Under the pieces are notes generated by a model. The model had not been told where the DNA came from. It worked only from the letters and a program-made list of their open reading frames with translations, and did not search any database. From an uncultured Armatimonadota bacterium (GTDB taxonomy: Bacteria; Armatimonadota; Fimbriimonadia; Fimbriimonadales; Fimbriimonadaceae), in the NCBI GenBank assembly GCA_903899015.1, contig CAIUHP010000099.1, positions 1 to 56,077 of the forward strand: a DNA stretch of 56,077 nt, read 5' to 3'. The translations under genes and the position numbers were made by a program. Each line of letters starts with the position of its first letter. Positions within the stretch are counted from its first letter, which is position 1. Of the stretch, positions 1-7,842 are shown in pieces.

Positions 1-810
1 CTTCCGATGGCGATCGCGATTGCGGCCGTGAGCAAGCAAGTTTCGCCCGACGAATTGAAATCGACTCTCATGCTCGGCGAGTTAGGATTAGACGGCACTT
101 TGCGGCCCATCGATGGGGCCGTCAGCGTGGCCCTGATGGCGATGGAGCAAGGATTCAAGAAGCTGATTGTTCCCATAGACAACGCCGCCGAAGCCTCCGT
201 CGCGACGGGTGTTGACGTTTATGGTGTGCGAACCTTACTTGAAGCGGTCGAACTTCTCAACGGCTCGAATCTGTTCTCGCCCCAGAAGTTTGATGCCACC
301 GCAAATGCGCGACAAGCCGAATACACCGTGGATTACAGCGACGTAAAAGGGCAACGGCATGCGGTCCGAGCACTTGAAATTGTCGCTGCCGGTGGACACA
401 ACATGCTCATGACGGGTCCGCCCGGATCTGGCAAGACGATGCTCGCCCGTCGCTTGCCGACGATTCTGCCACCTCTCTCACTTGAGGAAAGTATTGCGGT
501 TACGCGGATTCATAGTGCGGCGCGAGAAAAGGAGGGTCGAAAGGGGCTCATTTGGGAACGACCTTTTCGGTCACCCCATCACAGCGCCAGTCACGCCTCC
601 ATCGTTGGCGGAGGCCGGAATCCCAAACCCGGCGAAATCTCCATGAGCCACCTCGGTGTACTTTTCATGGACGAGATGCCCGAGTTTGAGCGGCCAACAT
701 TAGAGGCTCTGCGTCAACCCTTGGAAGATGGAGTGGTGACGGTTGCGCGTGTTCAGAACACGATGACATTTCCTGCAGAATGTATTTTGATTGGCGCGAT
801 GAATTCTTAA
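1..810 (+). pseudogene. comM: ComM/YifB Mg-chelatase-like ATPase, 5' part, interrupted by an integrative element
   Basis: ComM is a hexameric AAA+ helicase that promotes branch migration during natural transformation. This is the N-terminal part: the reading frame is open at base 1, so the true start lies upstream. Visible are the Lon-protease-like N-terminal fold (LMLGELGLDGTLRPI), the Walker A loop GPPGSGKTM near base 415, the RPFRSPHH motif, and the Walker B/sensor stretch FMDEMPEF near base 665. The frame follows comM to the codons for ILIGAMN, then enters foreign DNA and stops two codons later at 808-810. The rest of the protein resumes at 9589. The truncated product keeps the nucleotide-binding loops but lacks the NPCPCGY zinc-ribbon-like insert and the C-terminal Mg_chelatase_C domain, so it is probably non-functional. 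Identity is secure. Confidence 0.93.
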
Positions 811-819
811 CCTTGTCTT
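777..819. other. attL junction
   Basis: Left comM/element junction. comM sequence runs to GG at 793-794; the element arm ATTCTTAACCTTGTCTT (803-819) is the inverse of the right-end arm at 9562-9578 with 15 of 17 positions matching. Crossover at GG is inferred from dyad symmetry. Confidence 0.7.
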
Positions 820-1130
820 TGCATGGTTGAATACGCAACACGACTCTTTGTATCACAGCATGCAAATTCCATTCGAATATCCAACGTGCGCAACTGATCT
901 CTGATAGGCTCAGATACAACCTTCCATGGCGCCTTTGTATGATCATGAAGTACCGCTAAATGGCGGGTTAGCCTGTGCTTCAATCCTGCTGGTTTGTGTC
1001 TAGAAAACGACCGTTTACCTTACAGAACATAGACTGAGGCTTACACGAAGCCATTGAACCTGGCGCCGTGTTCAACTTCACGTCTATATATCAAAGTCTA
1101 AATTTGGCTTACGGCGTTGGGAAACCAGAC
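811..1130. other. Non-coding left end of the element
   Basis: About 320 bases between attL and the resolvase start carry no convincing gene. They hold one copy of the GGGTTAGCC nonamer at 965-973. The resolvase frame is open upstream to 1068, but its conserved N-terminus begins at 1131, so this tract may contain the resolvase promoter and a resolution (res) site; no res sub-sites could be delimited by eye. Confidence 0.4.
965..973 (+). repeat. GGGTTAGCC nonamer, copy 1
   Basis: Exact nonamer in the left non-coding end of the element, followed by TGT like copies 2 and 5. It is the only copy without an ATG within 30 nt; the resolvase start is about 160 nt downstream. Confidence 0.6.
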
Positions 1131-1697
1131 ATGAAAATCGGTTATGCACGCATTTCTACCAACGAACAAAATCTTGACCTTCAACTTGACGCACTTGCCA
1201 AGGCAGGCTGTGAGAAGATTTTCAACGACACTGCTTCCGGCTCGAAGACTGATCGTCCGGGATTGCATGACGCCATAGAGTTTGCCCGTGAAGGTGATGT
1301 TATTGTCGCATATAGGCTTGATCGGTGCGGACGCTCGTTAAAGCATCTGATCGAAACGGTGTCAACGCTGGAAGCAAAGGGAGTTCACTTCATATCACTT
1401 TCAGAACAGATCGACACCACAACTTCTGGCGGTCGCCTGCTGTTCCACTTGATGGCGTCGATAGCACAGTTCGAGCGCGACCTTATCCGTGAGCGAACTT
1501 TCGCCGGTCTTGCCTCTGCCCGTGCCCGTGGCAGAAAAGGCGGACGAAAGCCGAAGCTAAACAAGTCGCAAGTCGAGTTTGCCAAACGACTGCGGGCAGA
1601 CCCTGACGTCATCATCAAGGATGCATGCAAATCACTTGGAGTGAGTCGAGCGACATTCTATGCAGTAACTTCAAATGGAGCGAAGGACGCCCATTAA
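1131..1697 (+). CDS. Small serine recombinase (resolvase/invertase)
   Basis: A 188-residue site-specific recombinase of the Hin/Tn3-resolvase family. It opens with the canonical MKIGYARIST block, with catalytic Ser9. The dimer-interface helix (SIAQFERDLIRERTFAGL) and a basic linker (ARGRKGGRKPK) lead into a C-terminal HTH_7 DNA-binding domain (KDACKSLGVSRATFYAV). The open frame extends 21 codons upstream to 1068, but family proteins start at MKIGYARIS, so 1131 is chosen; no strong Shine-Dalgarno precedes it. Its likely role is resolving multimers of the excised circular element or inverting a segment. No inverted target repeats are apparent. It is distinct from the large serine recombinase at the other end, which is the probable integrase. 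Confidence 0.9.
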   Translation: MKIGYARISTNEQNLDLQLDALAKAGCEKIFNDTASGSKTDRPGLHDAIEFAREGDVIVAYRLDRCGRSLKHLIETVSTLEAKGVHFISLSEQIDTTTSGGRLLFHLMASIAQFERDLIRERTFAGLASARARGRKGGRKPKLNKSQVEFAKRLRADPDVIIKDACKSLGVSRATFYAVTSNGAKDAH

Positions 1698-1710
1698 CAA
1701 GACCAGTTGG

Positions 1711-2319
1711 TCAAAACCACTCCCATTGACCAACTGGTTCTCCGCGATTAAGTTTATTAGCAATTGCCACTGAATCAAAAATCAGAGTCAACCCAAGCAA
1801 GCTATCTACAACAGTGCAAGCGACAACAGCGTTTGGACTGGATAGCATAGGCAAATAGATCGCAATGCTAATGCAAAACATTACGATGCCCTTGCCTATC
1901 TGACCGTTGTACATTTGGGCGAACCCAGCCGAACAGCAAATCACGGAGAGAAGAACTGCGATGACCGGAGAGTGGCTACCGGGCGCCTTGGTGATCGAAT
2001 TTGGTGCGGGAGTTTGGTTTCCGTGGCTATACGGTTGAAAGTTGCTTGGTTGCTGTGGCATCCGCTGTGGTGGAAGGGAACCGGCTTTCAATGGAATTTG
2101 TGCGCTGTGCTGAGTGGCTGGCGGGGTCACCCTTGCTGTACCGCATCTAGGACACCTAACCATTGAAGGTGCCATCAATGCTGAGCATTGGGGGCATTGG
2201 TCACTGCTTGGTGATGCCATGGCAGGTGCCAGCGGGCTCATTGGTCTTCCACAGTGAGGGCAAGCAGGAGCCTGATCTGAACATTGCTTACCGCAATCTG
2301 GGCAAATTAGGAGTGGCAT
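1711..2319 (-). CDS. Zinc-ribbon / TM2-domain membrane protein
   Basis: A 202-residue protein with two tandem zinc ribbons at the N-terminus (CPDCGKQCSDQAPACPHCG, residues ~6-24, and CPQCSALMAPSMVRCPRCG), a Pro/Gln-rich linker, and a C-terminal TM2 domain with two hydrophobic segments around the GFAQMYNGQIGKG turn. The frame is open to a GTG at 2349, but ATG 2319 (MPLLICPDCGK) starts right at the ribbon and is preferred. It converges on the resolvase with only 13 bases between stops. TM2/zinc-ribbon proteins are common, of unknown biochemical function, and occur on mobile elements. The architecture is clear; the role within the element is unknown. Confidence 0.75.
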   Translation of the reverse strand: MPLLICPDCGKQCSDQAPACPHCGRPMSPLAPAMASPSSDQCPQCSALMAPSMVRCPRCGTARVTPPATQHSAQIPLKAGSLPPQRMPQQPSNFQPYSHGNQTPAPNSITKAPGSHSPVIAVLLSVICCSAGFAQMYNGQIGKGIVMFCISIAIYLPMLSSPNAVVACTVVDSLLGLTLIFDSVAIANKLNRGEPVGQWEWF

Positions 2320-2398
2320 TTTCTTCGTTCCGTATGTGTCTTTGGACACGACAGTGAAGACATCTTACCTTCACTATCTAAGTGCAACCTGACCCTAA

Positions 2399-2677
2399 TT
2401 GGGGAAACGGAACAAACGCTCGACAAGGACAAAGGAATTTGATCTCTTGCTTGAAATCATTAAGCAAGCAAGGGAAGACGCAAATTTATCTCAGCGAGAA
2501 GTGGCTAAGCGGTTAGAGTTTCATCCCACAGTATTTGGGAAGATCGAACGAGGGGACCGCGCCCTTGATGTCATTGAGTTCATTGCTGTGTCTCGTGCCA
2601 TTGGGGCCGATCCGTTAGTCCTGTTAGGTTCCTATTTGGTTGCGGAGCAGAAGGCCCGTATTGAAAAATCGTCCTAA
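2399..2677 (+). CDS. Xre/Cro-CI-type HTH regulator, possible R-M controller
   Basis: A 92-residue single-domain HTH protein. The helix-turn-helix spans residues ~25-60 (LSQREVAKRLEFHPTVFGKI then ERGDRALDVIEFIAVSRAIG), the classic Xre/HTH_3 pattern. The start is TTG at 2399, immediately after the divergent TM2 gene's upstream region; no other in-frame start keeps the basic N-terminus. It lies 111 bases upstream of the cytosine methyltransferase on the same strand. That position is typical of C-proteins that time methyltransferase and endonuclease expression, but it could equally regulate the whole element. No palindromic C-box could be assigned with confidence. Confidence 0.75.
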   Translation: MGKRNKRSTRTKEFDLLLEIIKQAREDANLSQREVAKRLEFHPTVFGKIERGDRALDVIEFIAVSRAIGADPLVLLGSYLVAEQKARIEKSS

Positions 2678-2788
2678 CTAGGGCTGTACGAACTGGCTCC
2701 CATTCGTAATTCTACAAACAACACTTGACCTTCGAATCAATTTCCCCAAGTTGACTGCCGTCATTAACAGACCGTTTCCGTCTATAAC

Positions 2789-3745
2789 ATGGAAATGAAG
2801 TCTCTTGAAATGTGTGCCGGGGCAGGTGGCCAGGCGGTCGGGCTGGAACTGGCTGGCTTTGAACATACGGCGCTAGTCGAGTTGGACGCTCACGCATGCT
2901 CCACACTCCGATACAACCGGCCAGGATGGTCAGTATTTCAGGAAGACCTCAATCATTTTGATGGGCGCCCCTTCAGAGGAATCGAGCTACTGGCGGGCGG
3001 ATTACCTTGTCCTCCTTTCAGTCGAGCAGGCAAACAGCTAGGCGAAGATGACGAGCGCAACCTGTTTCCGTCCGCTATCAGGCTAGTAGATGAGACAAAA
3101 CCTTTGGCCGTGATGATCGAAAACGTTCGTGGAATTCTGGATGCGGTATTCGAAGACTACAGAACATATATAGCCGGAGAACTCAGGAAGATGGGGTACC
3201 GCACGGACTGGCGCCTGTTGCAGGCAAGTGATTATGGAGTCCCGCAACTTCGACCGCGAGTCGTGTTCGTCGCTTTACAGGAGAGATATGCAGACCATTT
3301 TATTTGGCCAACGGCCGGCCTGCGTCCACCACTAACCGTTGGCGAGACTTTACGCGACCTAATGGGTGCGAATGGATGGGAAGGAACAGATGCGTGGGCT
3401 GACAATGCTGATGACATAGCTCCTACAATTGTCGGTGGAAGCAAGAAGCATGGAGGTCCCGATTTGGGACCTACCCGAGCAAAGCGTGCTTGGTCTGCTT
3501 TAGGGGTCGATGGGCATAATATTGCTCTCGAAGCACCGCATCCCGGATTCGAGGGCATGCCACGTCTGACCGTTCGGATGACCGCGCGATTGCAGGGATT
3601 CAGGGACGACTGGCAGTTTGTAGGAGCGAAGACCAACACATACAGACAGGTTGGTAACGCCTTCCCTCCGCCAGTGGCACAAGCTGTGGCCACCCAAATT
3701 AGACATGCATTGGAGGTTGCAGAGCCAACCTTGGTGTCGATGTGA
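2789..3745 (+). CDS. C5-cytosine DNA methyltransferase of an NgoMIV-like R-M system
   Basis: A 318-residue type II C5 methyltransferase with the motifs in order: I (EMCAGAGGQAVGLELAGF, residues ~7-24), IV with the catalytic Cys (GGLPCPPFSRAG, Cys74), VI (ENVRG, 111-115), VIII (DYGVPQLRPRVVFVAL), then the target-recognition region, IX (RLTVRMTARLQGF) and X (YRQVGNAFPPPVA). It should protect the element's host DNA by methylating the sequence cut by the neighbouring endonuclease. Its stop overlaps the endonuclease start in GTGA (3742-3745), so the pair is translationally coupled. Start ATG 2789 could be replaced by ATG 2795. The gene itself contains a GCCGGC site near 3312, which matches the predicted target and would need methylation. 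Confidence 0.93.
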   Translation: MEMKSLEMCAGAGGQAVGLELAGFEHTALVELDAHACSTLRYNRPGWSVFQEDLNHFDGRPFRGIELLAGGLPCPPFSRAGKQLGEDDERNLFPSAIRLVDETKPLAVMIENVRGILDAVFEDYRTYIAGELRKMGYRTDWRLLQASDYGVPQLRPRVVFVALQERYADHFIWPTAGLRPPLTVGETLRDLMGANGWEGTDAWADNADDIAPTIVGGSKKHGGPDLGPTRAKRAWSALGVDGHNIALEAPHPGFEGMPRLTVRMTARLQGFRDDWQFVGAKTNTYRQVGNAFPPPVAQAVATQIRHALEVAEPTLVSM

Positions 3746-4599
3746 GTTCCCTGATCGCAGAACGACGGCGCGCATTTCACGCTGACCTTCTGAACGAAGT
3801 CCTTTGTGTTGACGCAAAGGGAATAGCGTCGAATGCGGATAGTAGCTCAACTTTGAGCAGGAAACTGGCACTTCGCATAGCTGAAAAGTTGAAATCGGAG
3901 GTTGGGCGGGATCGCCTAGCAGGGCAGACTTCTGGATCGAAATTTGAATCAATCGTCGAGGTGTATGTATTTTCTACCTTCTTACAGCTAGGCCACTTGC
4001 GCCCTGGAACGTGGGAAGTTCGAAAGATGGGAACCCGGGCCAAGCTAGGAATAGCTGGATTTGAACAATACGGCCATCTCACTCAACTGGCTGACCTTGC
4101 GAGTGAGAATCCTATGTTGGCTGTTGCCCTCGGTGCTGACTATGTAATAGCACCGGATGTAATCGTTCTACGGCGTCCCGAAACAGACGCATTCATCAAC
4201 GAAGGTAAGGAGATTGTCGATCTCGATATAGCGCGCTTGACGCCGATTCGATCAGTGAATGATGTACTTCCCACTCTTCATGCTAGTATTTCATGTAAGT
4301 GGACATTGCGAAGCGACCGCGCTCAGAACGCAAAGTCAGAAGCCCTAAATCTAGTGCGAAATCGAAAGGGAAAGTTACCGCATATCGTGGCAGTAACCGG
4401 CGAACCTATGCCATCAAGAATAGCGTCATTGGCGTTAGGGACCGGTGACCTAGATTGCGTGTATCATTTTGCTCTGCCTGAGCTTAGAGAGGCTTTGGAC
4501 GAATATGGTGACGAATCAGGCATCGACATGATCAACAACTTAGTGATTGGAAAGCGACTCAAAGATATAGCAGATCTTCCGCTTGATCTAGCAATATAG
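3742..4599 (+). CDS. NgoMIV-type type II restriction endonuclease (predicted G/CCGGC)
   Basis: A 285-residue protein that reads like R.NgoMIV over almost its full length as I remember that sequence. Shared blocks include RLAGQTSGSKFE, HASISCKWTLRSDRAQNAKS, RNRKGKLPHIVAVT, ALGTGDLDCVYHFALPEL and GKRLKDIADLPLDLAI. The PD-(D/E)XK variant core is present at the expected spacing: Asp139 in APDVIV, Ser184-Cys185-Lys186 and Glu200, each one residue off NgoMIV's D140/S185-C186-K187/E201. NgoMIV is a tetramer that cuts GCCGGC and needs two sites for full activity. The start is GTG 3742, overlapping the methyltransferase stop; no other start keeps the N-terminal ERRRAFHADLL helix. Family assignment is strong; specificity is inferred from similarity. 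Confidence 0.92.
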   Translation: MSSLIAERRRAFHADLLNEVLCVDAKGIASNADSSSTLSRKLALRIAEKLKSEVGRDRLAGQTSGSKFESIVEVYVFSTFLQLGHLRPGTWEVRKMGTRAKLGIAGFEQYGHLTQLADLASENPMLAVALGADYVIAPDVIVLRRPETDAFINEGKEIVDLDIARLTPIRSVNDVLPTLHASISCKWTLRSDRAQNAKSEALNLVRNRKGKLPHIVAVTGEPMPSRIASLALGTGDLDCVYHFALPELREALDEYGDESGIDMINNLVIGKRLKDIADLPLDLAI

Positions 4600-4741
4600 C
4601 GAAAACCATAGCCATAGTTAAATCGCATACCATGTTCTCTCTTTAGAAGTTCCACCAGACATGGCCCTATATGTAAGCAAGAAGATATAGCCGTACTTGT
4701 TGACTTATTAGCCTCTATTTCGCTCTATGTAAAACCGATTC

Positions 4742-4750
4742 GGGTTAGCC
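4742..4750 (+). repeat. GGGTTAGCC nonamer, copy 2
   Basis: Lies 27 nt before the ATG at 4778, which opens an unrecognised 77-codon frame. Followed by TGT. Confidence 0.6.
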
Positions 4751-4949
4751 TGTAATCATCTATTGCCATATGATTAGATGCCAAACGAGCACGATGCTTC
4801 ATTTATAAATCGCTACCATGCGGTTAGCGCAATCATTTGCGACTCAGTGTATACGATGTCGCAATGTGATAAGAAGTCCACAGCTTGGAGTGATGCACAC
4901 TTGAAGCTACGATCTGCGCTCAGATTTCTATTTCCGCATACAACTAGTA

Positions 4950-4958
4950 GGGTTAGCC
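4950..4958 (+). repeat. GGGTTAGCC nonamer, copy 3
   Basis: Lies 30 nt before the DUF932 gene start at 4989, the most reliable gene start among the five copies. The tract between is pyrimidine- and CA-rich and has no Shine-Dalgarno sequence. Confidence 0.6.
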
Positions 4959-4988
4959 CGCATCATCATCTTCACCAAACACATCGTC

Positions 4989-6221
4989 ATGCAAAACAAG
5001 AACGACATTAACGTGAACGCCTTTGGTGAAGAGCGAAACTCAGTTTGGACCGGAAAATCTGGTACTCGTGATGACGACGGAACCTATCGGACTGCATTGG
5101 GTCACGAAGCTACGTCAGAGTTCCACCACGTAGCCAAATCCTGGTCCTACCGATGCAAGCATATCGCCGAAGTTACGCTGGCCATGCTCGACAAACAAGC
5201 GAAGCAACACGACTTTCGGGCAGGGATCAGCGAACTTATCATCGCAGACGACCTTACGCTCGGCGGTGCCAGGTTCACCGATCATGGCCTTGCGACGCTC
5301 ACGCGGTACCTCGGAATGCCAAATCTGATGATTGAATTCATGAGAGAACGAGGATACGTACGTGAACTCTCCGACTTGATCAACGATGGTTTGCGCGAAT
5401 TGAAACGCTCGCAAGGTGAGCGGACATTTTTCCTTCGAACGACACTTGGTGACGATCCGCAAGTGAATGCCGTCTTGTCTGACAGCTACTCGCCTATTGA
5501 CCACACCGAAGTAATCGACAGGGTCTGTCAGGCACTCCCTGAAGATGGGCGCGGTGTGCTTGCCAGCCAATTTGATGATGATGATGAATCGGGGAACTTA
5601 ATCCTCAATCTGCTCTTGCCAGATTCGTTCAAAGACGATCCTGACAGCTCCTATGGATGCGGTATTTCGATTTGTAACGGCCGACTTGGGCTTGGCAAAT
5701 TGGCGATCTCACCATACATTTTTCGCTCAATTTGTTGGAATGGTACGCGCTGGGGGTGGCGTGAAACCAACGTCGGAGTCAATCAAAAACACTCCGGCCG
5801 TATTGACCGAAACCGACTTCAAGCCGATATAAACCGGGCGGTGAAAGTCGCGCTCAGTGGTGGCCATGATCTTCTAGCCTTGATGTACTACACACGCGAG
5901 ATTGCAGTGATTGACCCGCAACGGCTAATCGCATCTTTGAGCCAGGATCGGCGCTTATCGACGGAACAGGCACGAGCGTGGCTGAAGGGCTATAGCGAAG
6001 AACCAGTTGACACTGCGTTTGGCGTGGTAGGCGGTTTGACGCGTGGTGCCCAGTCATTGGCCCCTGGAATCCGCAACCAGCTTGAAGAAGTTGCTGGCGC
6101 GATTCTGGTGCCATCGTTGACCGCTGATCGACGGGCGGTCGAACGACACTGGTCAAAGCTCCTGGAGCGAGCGCAAAATGTATCAGACGAGCAAGTTGCG
6201 CGAATTACGGCCACGAATTAA
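4989..6221 (+). CDS. DUF932-type plasmid/phage protein
   Basis: A 410-residue soluble protein matching the overall pattern of DUF932 (phage/plasmid-like protein, TIGR03299 relatives). It has an N-terminal region leading to TRYLGMPNLMIEFM, a central strand-rich core with VLSDSYSPIDHTEVIDRV, then SICNGRLGLGKLAISPYIFR and CWNGTRWGW, and a helical C-terminus. Members are widespread on plasmids, phages and integrative elements and have no established biochemical function. ATG 4989 follows nonamer copy 3 by 30 nt and has no Shine-Dalgarno. A hairpin directly after the stop probably terminates the transcript. The assignment rests on remembered family features, so moderate confidence for the family and high confidence that this is a real gene. 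Confidence 0.7.
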   Translation: MQNKNDINVNAFGEERNSVWTGKSGTRDDDGTYRTALGHEATSEFHHVAKSWSYRCKHIAEVTLAMLDKQAKQHDFRAGISELIIADDLTLGGARFTDHGLATLTRYLGMPNLMIEFMRERGYVRELSDLINDGLRELKRSQGERTFFLRTTLGDDPQVNAVLSDSYSPIDHTEVIDRVCQALPEDGRGVLASQFDDDDESGNLILNLLLPDSFKDDPDSSYGCGISICNGRLGLGKLAISPYIFRSICWNGTRWGWRETNVGVNQKHSGRIDRNRLQADINRAVKVALSGGHDLLALMYYTREIAVIDPQRLIASLSQDRRLSTEQARAWLKGYSEEPVDTAFGVVGGLTRGAQSLAPGIRNQLEEVAGAILVPSLTADRRAVERHWSKLLERAQNVSDEQVARITATN

Positions 6222-6229
6222 AGCGACAA

Positions 6230-6259
6230 GCAGGAGCGGGGTTAGCCCTCGTCTCCTGC
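6230..6259 (+). terminator. Hairpin after DUF932 gene, containing nonamer copy 4
   Basis: GCAGGAG (6230-6236) pairs with CTCCTGC (6253-6259), with additional GGG/CCC pairing inside. The loop holds GGGTTAGCC. No real T-run follows (ACAACAGTTTC), so termination is uncertain and a recognition hairpin is possible. Confidence 0.5.
6239..6247 (+). repeat. GGGTTAGCC nonamer, copy 4
   Basis: Sits in the loop of the 6230-6259 hairpin and 27 nt before the ATG of the small membrane protein at 6275. Confidence 0.6.
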
Positions 6260-6274
6260 ACAACAGTTTCTTAC

Positions 6275-6457
6275 ATGGGTAGGAGATGCTCCTGTAGGTG
6301 TAATCAATCGGGCTGTAGCGGATGTCTGCTTTGGGTCATAGGTGTAATAGCCCTGGCCGGGGTTAGCCTGTTTTGCGACATAACCGCTTGGGTCATGTAT
6401 ATTGGCGTCGCTATGATCCTACTAAGGGAGCTATACCGCTTCCTTTTTGGTGGCTGA
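6275..6457 (+). CDS. Small Cys-rich two-helix membrane protein
   Basis: A 60-residue frame with six Cys in or next to a basic N-terminus (RRCSCRCNQSGCSGC), one hydrophobic stretch (LLWVIGVIALAGVSLF) and a second amphipathic/hydrophobic stretch (WVMYIGVAMILLREL). No homologue is recognised. It starts 27 nt after nonamer copy 4, the same spacing as copy 2 to its ATG. The frame also contains copy 5. Membrane-protein composition argues for a real gene, but length and lack of homology keep confidence low. Confidence 0.35.
   Translation: MGRRCSCRCNQSGCSGCLLWVIGVIALAGVSLFCDITAWVMYIGVAMILLRELYRFLFGG
6360..6368 (+). repeat. GGGTTAGCC nonamer, copy 5
   Basis: Falls inside the 60-codon frame at 6275 (reading G-V-S there) and 26 nt before an ATG at 6395 in the same frame, leaving open a shorter start. 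Followed by TGT. Confidence 0.55.
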
Positions 6458-6623
6458 CTACCCGGCCTCTTTTCGTTCTGGTTCCATATCTCGGAGAATT
6501 AACTTCTTATTTTAGGGTTGGTTTTCCGACGTGTATCGGTATAGCTCGCCTGTGCCTCAAATTATTAATTATGAAGTCGATGATAATGCGGGTACATCAA
6601 ACCTATAGATAACAAGCACAGCG

Positions 6624-7685
6624 TCAAAGCGAATCAGGAAATAGGTCCATATCCTCTCCGGGAAGAGGCAGAATTAAGTCACGTGCCCACACTACTAAAC
6701 TGGAGGGCACTTCGAGTTTTTCGGCTCCCTTCAAACTTCCAAGTCCGACTCCGGCCTTTCTAAGATCGGCCTGGTGTCTGGACAAGACTTTCTTGTTTGT
6801 TGTTTCCAGCTTGCGGTATCTTGCCACGCCTATTTGGGAAAGAGTTGCCCAAAGCATGAATCGGTTATTGACGATCTCATTCTTCTCAAATGTAGCGCGT
6901 AACTTCTTGTAGACAATGGTTGCGTTGGAAGGTGCCCAGTCTTTTGTCAACTCAATAATGTCTTCGCGAAGGCGATCCTCCAACTTTGTGTCCACATACT
7001 TACGCAGGTCAGCTACTGTCCGGCCGTTAGGCATCAAAGTTCGATGGATGCGTCCTGATTTATTGACTGTCTCATATCGGAGGACACCCTCTGCAAAGGC
7101 GATGCTGTCCAAAGCAAGTTGTTTTTTCCGTCCATCTGCCCGCTTAACAAGATGGCTTCGCACTTCCGATTCCTTGTCGTAGAATTTCCGATCCAATGCC
7201 CACTGTTTGACCGAAACAGTTGATCCGTCCGTCTCGTGATCTTGATATTCGTATGTTCCTGCGGTTCTTCTCTTATGTATGTGGCGAGCTAGGTCGTCAA
7301 CTATGTCACTGGGAGAATCCACTCTCCATGCATAGCACGAGTCAAAGCGAAACACCTGAAAGGTCTCAAAGTCCGGGACCGGCTGAGTAAATTCCATTCT
7401 CGATATGATCTCACCCATTCGATCCAATGCCCTGTTGATCTCTGGCTTGTCCAGTATTCCGACATTGTGTCCAAAGAGCAGTCGTGGCAAACTGACTTCG
7501 CAATACAAGGACGGCTCTTCATATTGGTGAGATTGAAACTCAAACCTCACTCCATCGTCAAGTGTTCGATAGGTTGTGAATATCGGCCCAAATCGGTCAT
7601 TTGCTCGATACTGCCACCACTTCTCTCCCTCCGTGAACTTTGTGCCGAGAGGAAAAGAGGTGCCAACTCTTATCGTGTCAATCAT
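6624..7685 (-). CDS. Gene II/X-like (Phage_CRI) rolling-circle replication initiator
   Basis: A 353-residue protein with the layout of filamentous-phage gene II and related plasmid initiators. The start is MIDTIRVGTSFPL. A strand follows with RFDSCYAWRV (the RxD motif typical of these proteins), then QWALDRKFYDKESEVRSH, which resembles the conserved K-x-YDK..E region, and VLRYETVNKSGR, resembling the conserved LR-x-E strand. These enzymes nick a double-strand origin through tyrosine and start rolling-circle replication. ATG 7685 is preceded on the minus strand by GAGAG about 12 nt upstream. It lies 157 bases downstream of the recombinase gene, same strand. Its presence suggests the element replicates when excised. 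The family call is from pattern memory; other HUH or Rep families are possible. Confidence 0.6.
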   Translation of the reverse strand: MIDTIRVGTSFPLGTKFTEGEKWWQYRANDRFGPIFTTYRTLDDGVRFEFQSHQYEEPSLYCEVSLPRLLFGHNVGILDKPEINRALDRMGEIISRMEFTQPVPDFETFQVFRFDSCYAWRVDSPSDIVDDLARHIHKRRTAGTYEYQDHETDGSTVSVKQWALDRKFYDKESEVRSHLVKRADGRKKQLALDSIAFAEGVLRYETVNKSGRIHRTLMPNGRTVADLRKYVDTKLEDRLREDIIELTKDWAPSNATIVYKKLRATFEKNEIVNNRFMLWATLSQIGVARYRKLETTNKKVLSRHQADLRKAGVGLGSLKGAEKLEVPSSLVVWARDLILPLPGEDMDLFPDSL

Positions 7686-7842
7686 GCTTTCATCTCTCTA
7701 ACAAGGTTAGCATTGAGGCATCCAAAGTACCCGAAACAGCCAGTTTTGGGCAACAGGCAGTTGCTCCATTTCCACTCAGTCCAAAGGTCAAACATGTGGA
7801 TTGGCGATTTTGATCATCATGAGACAAGTCAGCATGAAGTTG

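Larger units (their letters stand above)
4600..4988. other. Intergenic tract between endonuclease and DUF932 gene
   Basis: 389 bases with no confident gene. It contains nonamer copies 2 and 3, and a possible -35/-10 pair (TTGACT near 4700, followed 17 nt later by CTCTAT). Short inverted sequences are present (AGCGAAA near 4598 with TTTCGCT near 4725; CCATGT/ACATGG near 4632-4662). A 77-codon frame begins at ATG 4778, 27 nt after copy 2. It overlaps the DUF932 start by 23 bases, has a His-rich low-complexity tail and resembles nothing I know, so it is not called as a gene. Confidence 0.4.

Noticed and set aside
665-946. Minus-strand 93-codon frame across the attL junction
   Set aside because: Spans comM and element DNA, so cannot be an ancestral gene; no start signals.
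4778-5011. 77-codon gene between the endonuclease and DUF932 genes
   Set aside because: Overlaps the DUF932 start, has a low-complexity His-rich tail and no recognisable similarity; kept only as a note on the intergenic tract.
965-6368. GTTAGCC sites as integron attC core sites (GTTRRRY-like) of a cassette array
   Set aside because: No matching inverse core (GGCTAAC/RYYYAAC) with L''/L' symmetry was found 57-141 nt upstream of any copy, no integron tyrosine integrase is present, and copy 5 lies in a frame.
6500-6560. TTAGGGTTGG near 6513 as a sixth nonamer copy
   Set aside because: Only a partial match (AGGGTTGG versus GGGTTAGCC) with no consistent spacing to a start codon.
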